NCBI RefSeq assembly: GCF_001044425.1
Contig: NZ_LFML01000102.1
Location: 1-52,949, forward strand
Direction: 5' to 3'
Origin: Streptomyces roseus
Lineage (GTDB): Bacteria; Actinomycetota; Actinomycetes; Streptomycetales; Streptomycetaceae
Length of the DNA: 52,949 nucleotides
Shown here: piece by piece, positions 41,848 through 48,208 of the stretch
How the letters are laid out: every line of letters begins with the position of its first letter
Numbering within the stretch: position 1 is the first letter of the stretch
Notes under the pieces: model-generated
The model's database searches: none
Told to the model about the DNA's origin: nothing
The model's input: only the letters and a program-made list of their open reading frames with translations
Translations under genes and position numbers: made by a program

Positions 41848-42342
41848 TCAGGCGGGGTGGCCCGGGGCGATCTCCTTGACGTCGCGGTACCTCAGCAGAG
41901 CGGGCGCGGGGCGCACCGGCGGGCAGACCTCCGTGGGGGCCAAGATGAAGCCCACGTGGTCCCCCGCGTCCACGCGCGTCTCGATCCGGCCGGCGAACCA
42001 GGCGCGGGCGTCGGCCAGCAGGGGGCTGCCGTCGGCGCTCGGCCGCCACTCCACCCGTGCGAACTTGTCCACGCTGTCGCCCGTCTCGCCGCCGAAGAGT
42101 TCCGCGAGCCGGCCCTCGCCGTGGTCGAGCACGTGCACCGCCAGGTGGGAGGCGGCGCGGGCCACGCGGAAGGTGTGGTTGAGCTTGGAGAGCCACACCA
42201 CGAAACGCGGCGGCCGGATCGAGCACTGCGAGGCGAAGCCCACGAGGCAGCCCGACCGCTCGCCCGAGGCCGCCACCGTGACCACGTACACGGGGCCGTC
42301 CAGGACGTCGGCGAACGGGTCGAGCTCGGTCTCGGCCACCAC
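41848..42342 (-). CDS. Flavin-reductase-like FMN-binding protein
   Basis: A 164-residue split-barrel flavin reductase-like domain (PF01613-type): the opening VYVVTVAASGERSGCLVGFASQ segment, the WLSKLNHTFRVARAASHLAVHVLD core and the closing HVGFILAP strand match the family. Members reduce FMN or use it in redox chemistry with an oxygenase partner. No monooxygenase gene is adjacent. The ATG at 42342 is 33 bases after the stop of the co-oriented VOC gene, so they may be co-transcribed. Confidence 0.82.
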   Translation of the reverse strand: MVAETELDPFADVLDGPVYVVTVAASGERSGCLVGFASQCSIRPPRFVVWLSKLNHTFRVARAASHLAVHVLDHGEGRLAELFGGETGDSVDKFARVEWRPSADGSPLLADARAWFAGRIETRVDAGDHVGFILAPTEVCPPVRPAPALLRYRDVKEIAPGHPA

Positions 42343-42375
42343 TGCTCCCTCGGTCTGCGGCTCGCGCCGGCCCGG

Positions 42376-42786
42376 CTAGCGGGCGATGTGCTCGCCCACG
42401 ACGGTCAGGGTGAAGCCGTGGCCGGCCGGGTCGGCGTAGCGCCGCAGGGTGGTCCGGCTGCCCGGCAGTCCGCCGTCGTCCTCCGCGGCCACCGGGCGCG
42501 CACCGAGGGCCACGGCCTCCCGTTCGGCCGCGTCGAGGCTCCGCTCGTCCACGAGGATGTGCACGTGGGCCTGCTGGGAGCCCTCCGGGAGCGGCCAGCT
42601 GGGCGGTATGTGGTCGGGGTCGCGGCGGACTCCGAGGACGACCCCGGTGGGGCCGGTGACGAGGAGGAGGTCCCCGTCGCCCGGGGCCGGTCCTGCCGTG
42701 GCACCGAGCAGTTCGGCGTAGAACTGCGCCAGCAGCTCGGGCTCGGCGCTGTCCAGGACGAGAACGGCTGTCTTGGGTACGGTCAT
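42376..42786 (-). CDS. VOC-family protein
   Basis: A 136-residue single VOC module: starts AVLVLDSAEPELLAQFYAELLGA and closes YADPAGHGFTLTVVGE, with the HVHILVDE central strand. Residues His74 or His76 and Glu81 are possible metal ligands. Homologues are often annotated glyoxalase or bleomycin resistance, but nothing here shows a substrate. It precedes the flavin-reductase-like gene by 33 bases, and the two could form a small redox-detoxification operon; that is inference. Confidence 0.8.
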   Translation of the reverse strand: MTVPKTAVLVLDSAEPELLAQFYAELLGATAGPAPGDGDLLLVTGPTGVVLGVRRDPDHIPPSWPLPEGSQQAHVHILVDERSLDAAEREAVALGARPVAAEDDGGLPGSRTTLRRYADPAGHGFTLTVVGEHIAR

Positions 42787-42856
42787 GCACCCCGTGTGCC
42801 CCGTGTGGGTGACCGTACACGGTGCGTGCGCGGCCGGGGCGGCCGCGCTCGATCTC

Positions 42857-43240
42857 TCAGGAGCGGATGCGGAGTTCGATCTCCCGTTCCTGGTCGCCCG
42901 ATACGGATCCCATCTCCTCGACCGTGAAGCGGGCGGTGAGCACGGCCTGTACCCGCTCGACCGCGCGGGGGCCTCCCTGGAGGGTGACGGTGACCGCGCC
43001 GTTCAGCCGTACGGGTGTCTCCTGGCGCCCGGCCGGGTCGGCCGGCTCGGCCGCGTCGAGGACCGCGCTCCACACGGTCGCGGCCCCACCGCCCCCGCCC
43101 CCGGCGGCGCCGCCCGCGCCGGACTCCGCGGGGAAGGAACGCTCCAGCAGGTCGAGGACGGCGCGGGCGTCCTCTTCGGAGCAGTCGGCGACCGTCACGA
43201 CCACTTCGGCCACCGGGATGTCCTTGTCGTGTCTGTCCAT
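42857..43240 (-). CDS. Small hypothetical protein with Gly-rich insert
   Basis: A 127-residue soluble protein of unrecognised family. An acidic N-terminal strand-helix segment (VAEVVVTVADCSEEDARAVLDLLE) is followed by a Gly/Ala insert of about 15 residues (six consecutive Gly) and two further beta-strand-like stretches. AGAGAGG lies seven bases before ATG 43240. It is separated from the following VOC gene by 70 bases and has no membrane segment or signal. Confidence 0.65.
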   Translation of the reverse strand: MDRHDKDIPVAEVVVTVADCSEEDARAVLDLLERSFPAESGAGGAAGGGGGGAATVWSAVLDAAEPADPAGRQETPVRLNGAVTVTLQGGPRAVERVQAVLTARFTVEEMGSVSGDQEREIELRIRS

Positions 43241-43413
43241 CGGGGGACCTCTCTCGTGCGTGCGGCGCCGGTGCGCGGGACGTGGAACGGGGGGCGGATA
43301 GGGACACGGAAGCGGATGCGGGTGCGCTCCGAACGTGCCACAGGGGTGGGGGCACCGCATCATTTGCCTCCGCCTGGCGGAAGGGGACGGTGCGGGCGAC
43401 GCCGGGACATGAC

Positions 43414-43460
43414 GGGGCCGCGCCGGAAACACGACGCGGCCCCGCGGCGCCGAAGCGCCG
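43414..43460. terminator. Tandem hairpins in the 43.4-kb gap
   Basis: GGGGCCGCG / CGCGGCCCC (9-bp stem, 43414-43443) is followed at once by CGGCGC-CGAA-GCGCCG (43445-43460). They lie downstream of the CsbD gene (on minus) and upstream of the 127-residue gene, and may insulate both. Confidence 0.6.
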
Positions 43461-43481
43461 GGGGCCGCACCCGGGTCACCC

Positions 43482-43501
43482 GCGAGCCGCGAGAGGCTCG
43501 C
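43482..43501 (-). terminator. Hairpin downstream of CsbD gene
   Basis: GCGAGCC / GGCTCGC, a perfect 7-bp stem with a six-base loop, ten bases after the CsbD stop codon (43511-43513). Confidence 0.55.
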
Positions 43502-43510
43502 CGGGCGGCG

Positions 43511-43708
43511 TCAGGTCCTGTCGCGCTTGTCGCGCAGGGAGTCCTGGGCGCCGCGGGCCCGCTCCGCGGTGTCGCTCACCGCTTCCTTCGCCTTGCCCTT
43601 GGCCTGGTCCATCTTGCCCTCGGCCTTCATCCGGTCGTTCCCGGTGATCTTGCCGGCGGCTTCCTTGGCCTTGCCCTTGGCCTGGTCCATCTTTCCCTTG
43701 TCAGCCAT
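43511..43708 (-). CDS. CsbD-family stress protein
   Basis: A 65-residue CsbD-like protein, Lys/Glu/Ala-rich and intrinsically flexible. The KMDQAKGKAKEA motif occurs twice (about residues 6-17 and 32-43), as an internal duplication, with the family's GKITGNDRMKAEGK segment between. CsbD genes belong to the SigB stress regulon in Bacillus; here no clear SigB-like promoter is visible upstream, so regulation is unknown. AAGGAG lies six bases before the ATG. Its role is unclear beyond stress association. Confidence 0.9.
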   Translation of the reverse strand: MADKGKMDQAKGKAKEAAGKITGNDRMKAEGKMDQAKGKAKEAVSDTAERARGAQDSLRDKRDRT

Positions 43709-44100
43709 GGTGAACTCCTTGGTGTGAGGGTCTCAACGGGGCCCAAACTAGATGAAATCAGACAACTGCGCACGGCGAGGATCCCGAGTGCCCCGCGCAT
43801 GAGGACGAGGACTCGCCCCGTCGACGAGAACTGCCACCGGCGTTACCCCGGTCCGCCGCCGACAGGCGTCTGCCCTGCGACGCCCCACGCATCCCCGGGA
43901 ATTGCGCATTCCGTGCCCGAGGCGGCGGCCCCGGCCGCCGCGGCCGCGCGCGGTCACTTTCGGACATCTCCCGCCGGTGTGGCGCGCAGAGGCACATGGG
44001 GGGCTTTCGGGGGCAGGCGAGAGGGTGTCCGTATGTGTGCCACGACCACCCGGCCGACCCGGCCGGCCACGCGTGGCGCCCGACACCAGGAGGTTTCACC
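43709..44100. other. 392-base intergenic region between CsbD and emfourin genes
   Basis: No convincing coding sequence. It contains a short repeat GGAAT-TGCGC-ATTCC (43898-43912), a GGCGGC/GCCGCC stem near 43923-43940, and a possible SigB-like element in the emfourin direction (GCTTT at 44003-44007, GGGTGT at 44023-44028, 15 apart), which deviates at one -10 base. Confidence 0.5.
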
Positions 44101-44367
44101 ATGCTGATCACCGTCACCCGCACCGGCGGCTTCGCGGGCAGGGAACGAAGTGCTTCCCTCGACACGGAGTACCGGAGCGACGGCGCCGAACTGGAGCAGT
44201 TGGCGGAGCGGGCCCTGAGCGGGGAGTGCCCCGCCGACCGCGGGCCCGTACCGGACGGGTTCGCCTACGTCGTCCACATCGACGGCAAGCTGGTGGAGTT
44301 ACGGGATCCGTACCTCACCGACGAACAACGGCAGCTGATCGCCACCGTCTTGGGCGAGGGCGCCTGA
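44101..44367 (+). CDS. Emfourin-like protealysin (M4 peptidase) inhibitor
   Basis: An 88-residue protein of the emfourin family: it begins with a beta-strand LITVTRTGGFAG, continues RSASLDTEYRSDGAELEQLAERAL, then has a second beta segment FAYVVHIDGKLVELRDPYLT and a final helix. Characterised emfourins inhibit M4 (thermolysin-like) metallopeptidases, and in Serratia are encoded beside the target. No M4 peptidase gene is within this window. AGGAGG is seven bases before ATG 44101. There is no signal peptide, so it acts in the cytoplasm. It ends at a very strong hairpin. Confidence 0.78.
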   Translation: MLITVTRTGGFAGRERSASLDTEYRSDGAELEQLAERALSGECPADRGPVPDGFAYVVHIDGKLVELRDPYLTDEQRQLIATVLGEGA

Positions 44368-44375
44368 CCGGTCCG

Positions 44376-44424
44376 GCCGCCCCCGCCGCTCCGGGCCCGG
44401 AAGGCCCGGAGCGGCGGGGGCGGC
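44376..44424. terminator. Very long perfect hairpin between convergent genes
   Basis: A perfect 22-bp stem (GCCGCCCCCGCCGCTCCGGG and two more bases, with its exact reverse complement at 44403-44424) around a five-base loop CGGAA. It lies between the emfourin gene (stop 44367) and the DUF5133 gene (stop 44462) and must form in either transcript. Confidence 0.85.
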
Positions 44425-44461
44425 GCCGTCGGCGCCCGAGCGGTTCGCGTCGGGCCGGCCC

Positions 44462-44701
44462 TCAGGCGATCGCCACGGCGCCGTCGACGTCGGCGTCGAC
44501 GAGCCAGGCGGCGGCCATCCGTTCCCGGGCCGAGGCGAGGGCCGCCTCGACGTCACGTGTCCCGGTCGACACGCACAGCGTGTAGACCACGTCCTCCAGC
44601 CGCTGCCGCAGCGGTTCGCGACGGTCGTCGGCCCGGAGCTGCGACACCGTCTCGTACTCCTCCACCAGACGCGCCAGTACCGCAGGGTGAGCCATCAGCA
44701 C
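44462..44701 (-). CDS. DUF5133-family small protein
   Basis: A 79-residue soluble protein matching the Streptomyces-specific DUF5133 family: LMAHPAVLARLVEEYETV opening, RRxxDVxYTLCVSTGTR central motif with a conserved Cys, and a C-terminal helix. The function is unknown; such genes are often repeated in Streptomyces genomes and lie with stress-related small genes. GTG at 44701 is chosen (AAGGAG upstream); the following ATG two codons later is a possible alternative. Confidence 0.8.
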   Translation of the reverse strand: MLMAHPAVLARLVEEYETVSQLRADDRREPLRQRLEDVVYTLCVSTGTRDVEAALASARERMAAAWLVDADVDGAVAIA

Positions 44702-44895
44702 GATCTCGCTCCTTCACACGTCGCCTTCGCGGGGCCCGAACGCCACCTGCGCAGCTTGTGCCCCGGGCCGGGCGCCCCATGCGCCACACGCGTCGTACTG
44801 GCCGATAGTGCGTCATGTCGGTGGGGGCGGTCGCCTTGGCGACGGACCGCTCGCCCGCAGGGTCCCCGCCCTCGAGTTCGGACGGGGTCACCGGT

Positions 44896-45162
44896 TCAGG
44901 CGGGCCACTTGCCCGACACACGGCGTACGGCCACCGCCCCGGACCGCTGGACGGCCGCTTTGACGAGGGCGAAGATCGCGCCCTGGATCGCGGCGGCGAT
45001 CAGGATCTCGCGCCAGTGCCGGTCCTCGTCCGTGGCGTCGGGAGCGTCGTCCTCGTGCCCGGCGAGCTTCCAGACCTCCTTGAAGAGCGCCCCGGCCAGC
45101 AGACCGGCGCCGGCCCCGAGGGCCAACCCGACCGGCTTGTAGACGACTTTCGATGCCTTCAT
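44896..45162 (-). CDS. DUF4235-family membrane protein
   Basis: An 88-residue protein with two short hydrophobic segments: VGLALGAGAGLLAGALFK near the N-terminus and ILIAAAIQGAIFALVKAAV near 55-75, with a charged connection. The pattern matches actinobacterial DUF4235, uncharacterised membrane proteins. GAGGAGG is nine bases before ATG 45162. The gene is part of a set of small minus-strand genes (44.4-45.9 kb) each with its own ribosome site. Confidence 0.82.
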   Translation of the reverse strand: MKASKVVYKPVGLALGAGAGLLAGALFKEVWKLAGHEDDAPDATDEDRHWREILIAAAIQGAIFALVKAAVQRSGAVAVRRVSGKWPA

Positions 45163-45224
45163 CGCGTACGCCTCCTCTTTCCCTCTCTCGTTGCGTCACC
45201 GCATAGCCCGACGCGCAGACCGAC

Positions 45225-45258
45225 GCGGCTCCCCGACACCTGAGCGTCGGGGAGCCGC
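45225..45258. terminator. 13-bp hairpin between small genes
   Basis: GCGGCTCCCCGAC / GTCGGGGAGCCGC, perfect with an eight-base loop. It lies between the stop of the 66-residue gene (45292) and the DUF4235 start (45162), terminating the former and insulating the latter. Confidence 0.75.
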
Positions 45259-45291
45259 CTGCGGGACTGCCGCCGGGCCCGTCGCCCCGGG

Positions 45292-45492
45292 TCAGTCCCC
45301 GGAGCGGTCCCGCTCGCCCGCCCGGCGCTGGGCTCCGGCGCTGGGCGTCAGCGCGTCTCCCGCCTCGCGGTCGTGGCCGCCCGGCATGACCGCCTCCTCG
45401 GCCTCCCTGCGGGCTTCGCGGTCGCCGCTCTCCCCGGGCGCCTTGGAGGGCGGGGTGGTCGGCTCGTGCTTCTTGTGCTCGGTCACGTCCAT
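45292..45492 (-). CDS. Short hydrophilic hypothetical protein
   Basis: A 66-residue, very polar protein rich in Glu, Arg, Ala, Gly and Asp with no hydrophobic core, probably disordered. Its EHKKHEP... opening and REARREAEEAVMPGGHD segment are unrecognised. GAGGAG directly before ATG 45492 supports expression. The gene is flanked by two perfect hairpins (45225-45258 and 45509-45531), giving it its own transcription unit or insulation. Length is short, so the assignment depends on the ribosome site and hairpins. Confidence 0.6.
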   Translation of the reverse strand: MDVTEHKKHEPTTPPSKAPGESGDREARREAEEAVMPGGHDREAGDALTPSAGAQRRAGERDRSGD

Positions 45493-45508
45493 GCTCCTCG
45501 CGTCGAGG

Positions 45509-45531
45509 GCGCCGCCGTCCCACGGCGGCGC
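45509..45531. terminator. 10-bp hairpin after the PRC-barrel gene
   Basis: GCGCCGCCGT-CCC-ACGGCGGCGC, perfect, seven bases after the PRC-barrel stop codon (45538) and just upstream of the 66-residue gene's ribosome site. Confidence 0.7.
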
Positions 45532-45537
45532 GCCGGA

Positions 45538-45906
45538 TCAGATGATGCGGCCGCCGTACGGGCCGCCGATGCCGTAGTACGTACCGAGTTCCGCCCGGTA
45601 GGCCTCGTCCCGCAGGTGGGTGTCGCGGTGGAACTCGGGGGCGTTCTTGATCTGTTCCTTGGTCCGGTCGACGTGGATCCGCTCTTCGTCCACGTCGACG
45701 CGCGAGACGGTCCCGGCCGGGAGGAGGACCTCCTTGCCGAAGATCCACGGGCCGGTGTCCACCACGATGTACGCGGAGCCGGCCTCGTCGGAGTGCTTGT
45801 CCACCTTGCCGATGATGCCGTCGACGGCCTCGACCTTGAATCCCGTGAGGTCGACGCCCTGCGGACGGCCCGAGGTCTCGCGATAGCCCCACACGTTGTC
45901 CGTCAT
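45538..45906 (-). CDS. PRC-barrel domain protein
   Basis: A 122-residue protein with an N-terminal PRC-barrel-like beta domain: LTGFKVEAVDGIIGKVDKHSDE, then AYIVVDTGPWIFGKEVLLPAG and the basic IHVDRTKEQIKNAPE connection. The C-terminal 40 residues are rich in Tyr, Arg and Gly. PRC-barrels occur in photosynthetic reaction centres, ribosome maturation and small bacterial stress proteins; the last applies here. GGAGGG precedes ATG 45906. Confidence 0.83.
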   Translation of the reverse strand: MTDNVWGYRETSGRPQGVDLTGFKVEAVDGIIGKVDKHSDEAGSAYIVVDTGPWIFGKEVLLPAGTVSRVDVDEERIHVDRTKEQIKNAPEFHRDTHLRDEAYRAELGTYYGIGGPYGGRII

Positions 45907-46157
45907 GAAAGTTGCCCTCCGTGGTGGTCGGGTCGGAGTCTCGTCACGGCGCGCCTGCCCCTCGTCCGCCCTCCCACACCCGGCCATCCGGATTCGGTGA
46001 CTCCGCGAACGGGCGGTGGTCTCGGCCCGCCGCGCGGCGCAGCCGCCGCCGGACGCGCGCTCCCTCTACCCTCTGCGGTCACAGTGGTGCGCGATCACGG
46101 GCGAGGTGCATGCGGCGTGGAACGAGGGCTGCCCGAGGGCGTCGTGGGGGCGTGTCG

Positions 46158-47390
46158 ATGACCGCCGGCCGGGGGGCCTTGTCAGGGCTGCTCGCCGAGG
46201 CGCACGCCCTCCAGCCCGACACCGTGGCCCTGCGCCGGGCCATCCACCGCCACCCCGAGCCAGGGACGCACCTGCCCCGCACCCAACAGGCCGTACTGGA
46301 GGCGCTGGCCGGGCTGCGGCTGCGCCTCGCCACCGGCTCCGCCCTCAGCTCCGTCACCGCGACCCTCGACGGCGCCCTGCCCGGTCCGACCGTGTTGCTG
46401 CGCGCCGACATGGACGCCCTGCCCCTGGAGGAGGAGAGCGGCCTGGACTTCGCCTCCCGGGTGCCGGGGGCCATGCACGCCTGCGGGCACGACGCACACA
46501 CCGCCATGCTCGTGACGGCCGCCCGGCTGCTGTCGGCCCGGCGCGCGGAGCTGGCCGGGCGCGTGGTGTTCATGTTCCAGCCCGCGGAGGAGTCCGGCGG
46601 GGGCGCCCTGCGCATGATCGACGAAGGGGTGCTGAGGACCGAGGACGGCGGGACGGTGGACCACGCCTTCGCGCTGCACCTCACCACCCGCTTCGACAGC
46701 GGCACCGTCCACCTGCGCGCGGGGCCGACGTTCGCGGCGTCCGACCGGTTCCGGGTGACCGTCCGCGGTCGCGGCGGGCACGCCTGCGCCCCGCACCTCG
46801 GCGTGGACCCGGTACCCGTCGCGTGCGAGATCGTCCAGGCCCTGCAGAGCATGGTCACCCGTACCGTCGACGTCCACGACCCGGCCGTGGTCACCGTCGC
46901 CTCGGTCCACGCCGGTACGGCGGCCAATGTCATCCCCGACACGGCGGACATCGCCGGGACGTTCCGCACCCTCTCCCCCGCCGCCCGGCAGCGCGTGCGG
47001 GAGGGCATCACCCGCGTCGCCCACCACGTGGCGGCCGCCCACGCTGCCCGCGCCGAGGTCACGCTGACCGAGGGTTACCCGCCCGTCGTCAACGACCCGG
47101 CACGCACCGCCGCCCTCCACGACACCGCGGTCGCGCTCCTCGGTCCCGGCCGGGTCCACCACCTGCCCGGACCGTTCATGTGGGCCGAGGACTTCTCGTA
47201 CGTGCTCGAACGGGTTCCGGGCGCGATGGCCTTCCTGGGGGCCCGGCCGCCCGGGACCCCTCCGGGGGAGGCCGCCGACCTGCACTCCTGCCGGGTCGTC
47301 TTCGACGAGGAGGCGCTGGCCGCCGGGGCCGCTCTGCACGCCGCCGCGGCCCTCAGGGCCGAGGCCCCGGACGGAGCGGAACGCGGCTGA
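46158..47390 (+). CDS. M20-family amidohydrolase/aminoacylase
   Basis: A 410-residue metallo-amidohydrolase of the M20D branch: RRAIHRHPEPG opening, DMDALPL, metal-binding HACGHDAH (Cys109, His111) at 107-114, the QPAEESGGGA site with Glu144-Glu145 (catalytic base and metal ligand), and a small lid/dimerisation domain (about 185-300). Activity is hydrolysis of N-acyl amino acids or related amides, as in hippurate hydrolase or indole-acetyl-amino acid hydrolase. ATG 46158 is used; GTG 46152 adds two residues. It lies alone, divergent from the PRC-barrel gene. Confidence 0.87.
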   Translation: MTAGRGALSGLLAEAHALQPDTVALRRAIHRHPEPGTHLPRTQQAVLEALAGLRLRLATGSALSSVTATLDGALPGPTVLLRADMDALPLEEESGLDFASRVPGAMHACGHDAHTAMLVTAARLLSARRAELAGRVVFMFQPAEESGGGALRMIDEGVLRTEDGGTVDHAFALHLTTRFDSGTVHLRAGPTFAASDRFRVTVRGRGGHACAPHLGVDPVPVACEIVQALQSMVTRTVDVHDPAVVTVASVHAGTAANVIPDTADIAGTFRTLSPAARQRVREGITRVAHHVAAAHAARAEVTLTEGYPPVVNDPARTAALHDTAVALLGPGRVHHLPGPFMWAEDFSYVLERVPGAMAFLGARPPGTPPGEAADLHSCRVVFDEEALAAGAALHAAAALRAEAPDGAERG

Positions 47391-47577
47391 CGCGGCCGGA
47401 CCGGCCGGCGCGCGGTGACGCCCTCGCGGCGCCGGCCACCGACCACCGACCACCGGCGGTCCACGGAGGCGGTGAGGGGCGCGCAACGGCGGTATCCGGT
47501 CAGCCTGGGTGACCGTTTGGTGAACCGCGCGCGGCCGACAGCAGGTCAACGGCCTGCGATCGGCGCCTCACACCCGT

Positions 47578-47602
47578 GATCACGCTCCGTCCGCGCGTGA
47601 TC
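47578..47602. promoter_or_regulatory. 8-bp inverted repeat upstream of SSI gene
   Basis: GATCACGC / GCGTGATC, perfect, nine-base spacer. It could be a repressor site or a short hairpin of the read-through transcript. Confidence 0.4.
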
Positions 47603-47636
47603 GCGAAGGGCACGCACCAGGGTTGAGCTGGCAGAA

Positions 47637-47650
47637 CGACCGTTCGGTCG
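47637..47650. promoter_or_regulatory. TetR-operator-like palindrome upstream of SSI gene
   Basis: CGACCG-TT-CGGTCG, a 6+6 perfect repeat. It resembles TetR-type operators with GACCG half-sites. It lies 127 bases upstream of the inhibitor start. Confidence 0.4.
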
Positions 47651-47776
47651 CCGGTAATCGAACGCCCTGTCCGTAAATCGGTCATCGATGTGCGCACGGC
47701 CTTCGCACCAGCGAGACTAAACGTCGTCCAGCCGATACACCGCAGCCAAATGCTGCATCCACCCTTCGAATTGAAA

Positions 47777-48208
47777 GTGAGTACTGTCGTGCGTCACCGC
47801 ATCGCCGCTGTCACCGCCGCCGCCCTCCTCCCCCTCGCCGGGGCCACCGGGATCGCCGAGGCACAGCCCGCGAGCCTGTACGCCCCGTCCGCCGTGGTCC
47901 TGGCGGTCGCCCCCGGCCAGGACAACGCCGCCGTCTCGCGTGCGGTCGCCCTCAGCTGCGCGCCGACCGCGCAGGGCACGCACCCCGACCCGCAGGCAGC
48001 CTGCGCGGCCCTCGCCGCCGCCGGCGGCAGCCTCAACGGGCTGCTGGCGAGCCCGGACCGCAACCGCGCCTGCCCGATGCACTACGACCCCGTCACCATC
48101 ACTGCGGACGGCGTCTGGAAGGGCAGCCGCATCTCCTGGAAGCACACCTTCTCCAACGCGTGCACGATGGCCGCGACCCTCAACGGGAACGCCGCCTACT
48201 CGTTCTGA
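47777..48208 (+). CDS. Streptomyces subtilisin inhibitor (SSI)-family secreted protein
   Basis: A 143-residue precursor with a signal peptide (cut near GIAEAQ, about residue 30) and an SSI domain with four Cys (61, 76, 99, 129) forming the family's two disulphides. The inhibitory loop is CP-Met101-His102-YDPVT; in classical SSI it is CPM-VYDPVT, so P1 is Met as usual and P1' is His instead of Val. It inhibits subtilisin-like and possibly other serine proteases outside the cell. GTG 47777 is used; GTG 47789 is the alternative, and no good ribosome site is visible. Its stop region overlaps by 13 bases the convergent oxidase gene. Confidence 0.88.
   Translation: MSTVVRHRIAAVTAAALLPLAGATGIAEAQPASLYAPSAVVLAVAPGQDNAAVSRAVALSCAPTAQGTHPDPQAACAALAAAGGSLNGLLASPDRNRACPMHYDPVTITADGVWKGSRISWKHTFSNACTMAATLNGNAAYSF

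Larger units (their letters stand above)
47391..47776. other. 386-base intergenic region upstream of the SSI gene
   Basis: No coding sequence seen. It holds two inverted repeats (47578-47602 and 47637-47650) and ends in a comparatively AT-rich 100 bases that probably carries the inhibitor promoter, though no standard -35/-10 pair is clear. Confidence 0.5.

Noticed and set aside
43996..44100. Upstream extension of the emfourin gene to ATG 43996
   Set aside because: The added sequence has no similarity to the family, whereas ATG 44101 has AGGAGG seven bases before it and starts the family's first strand.
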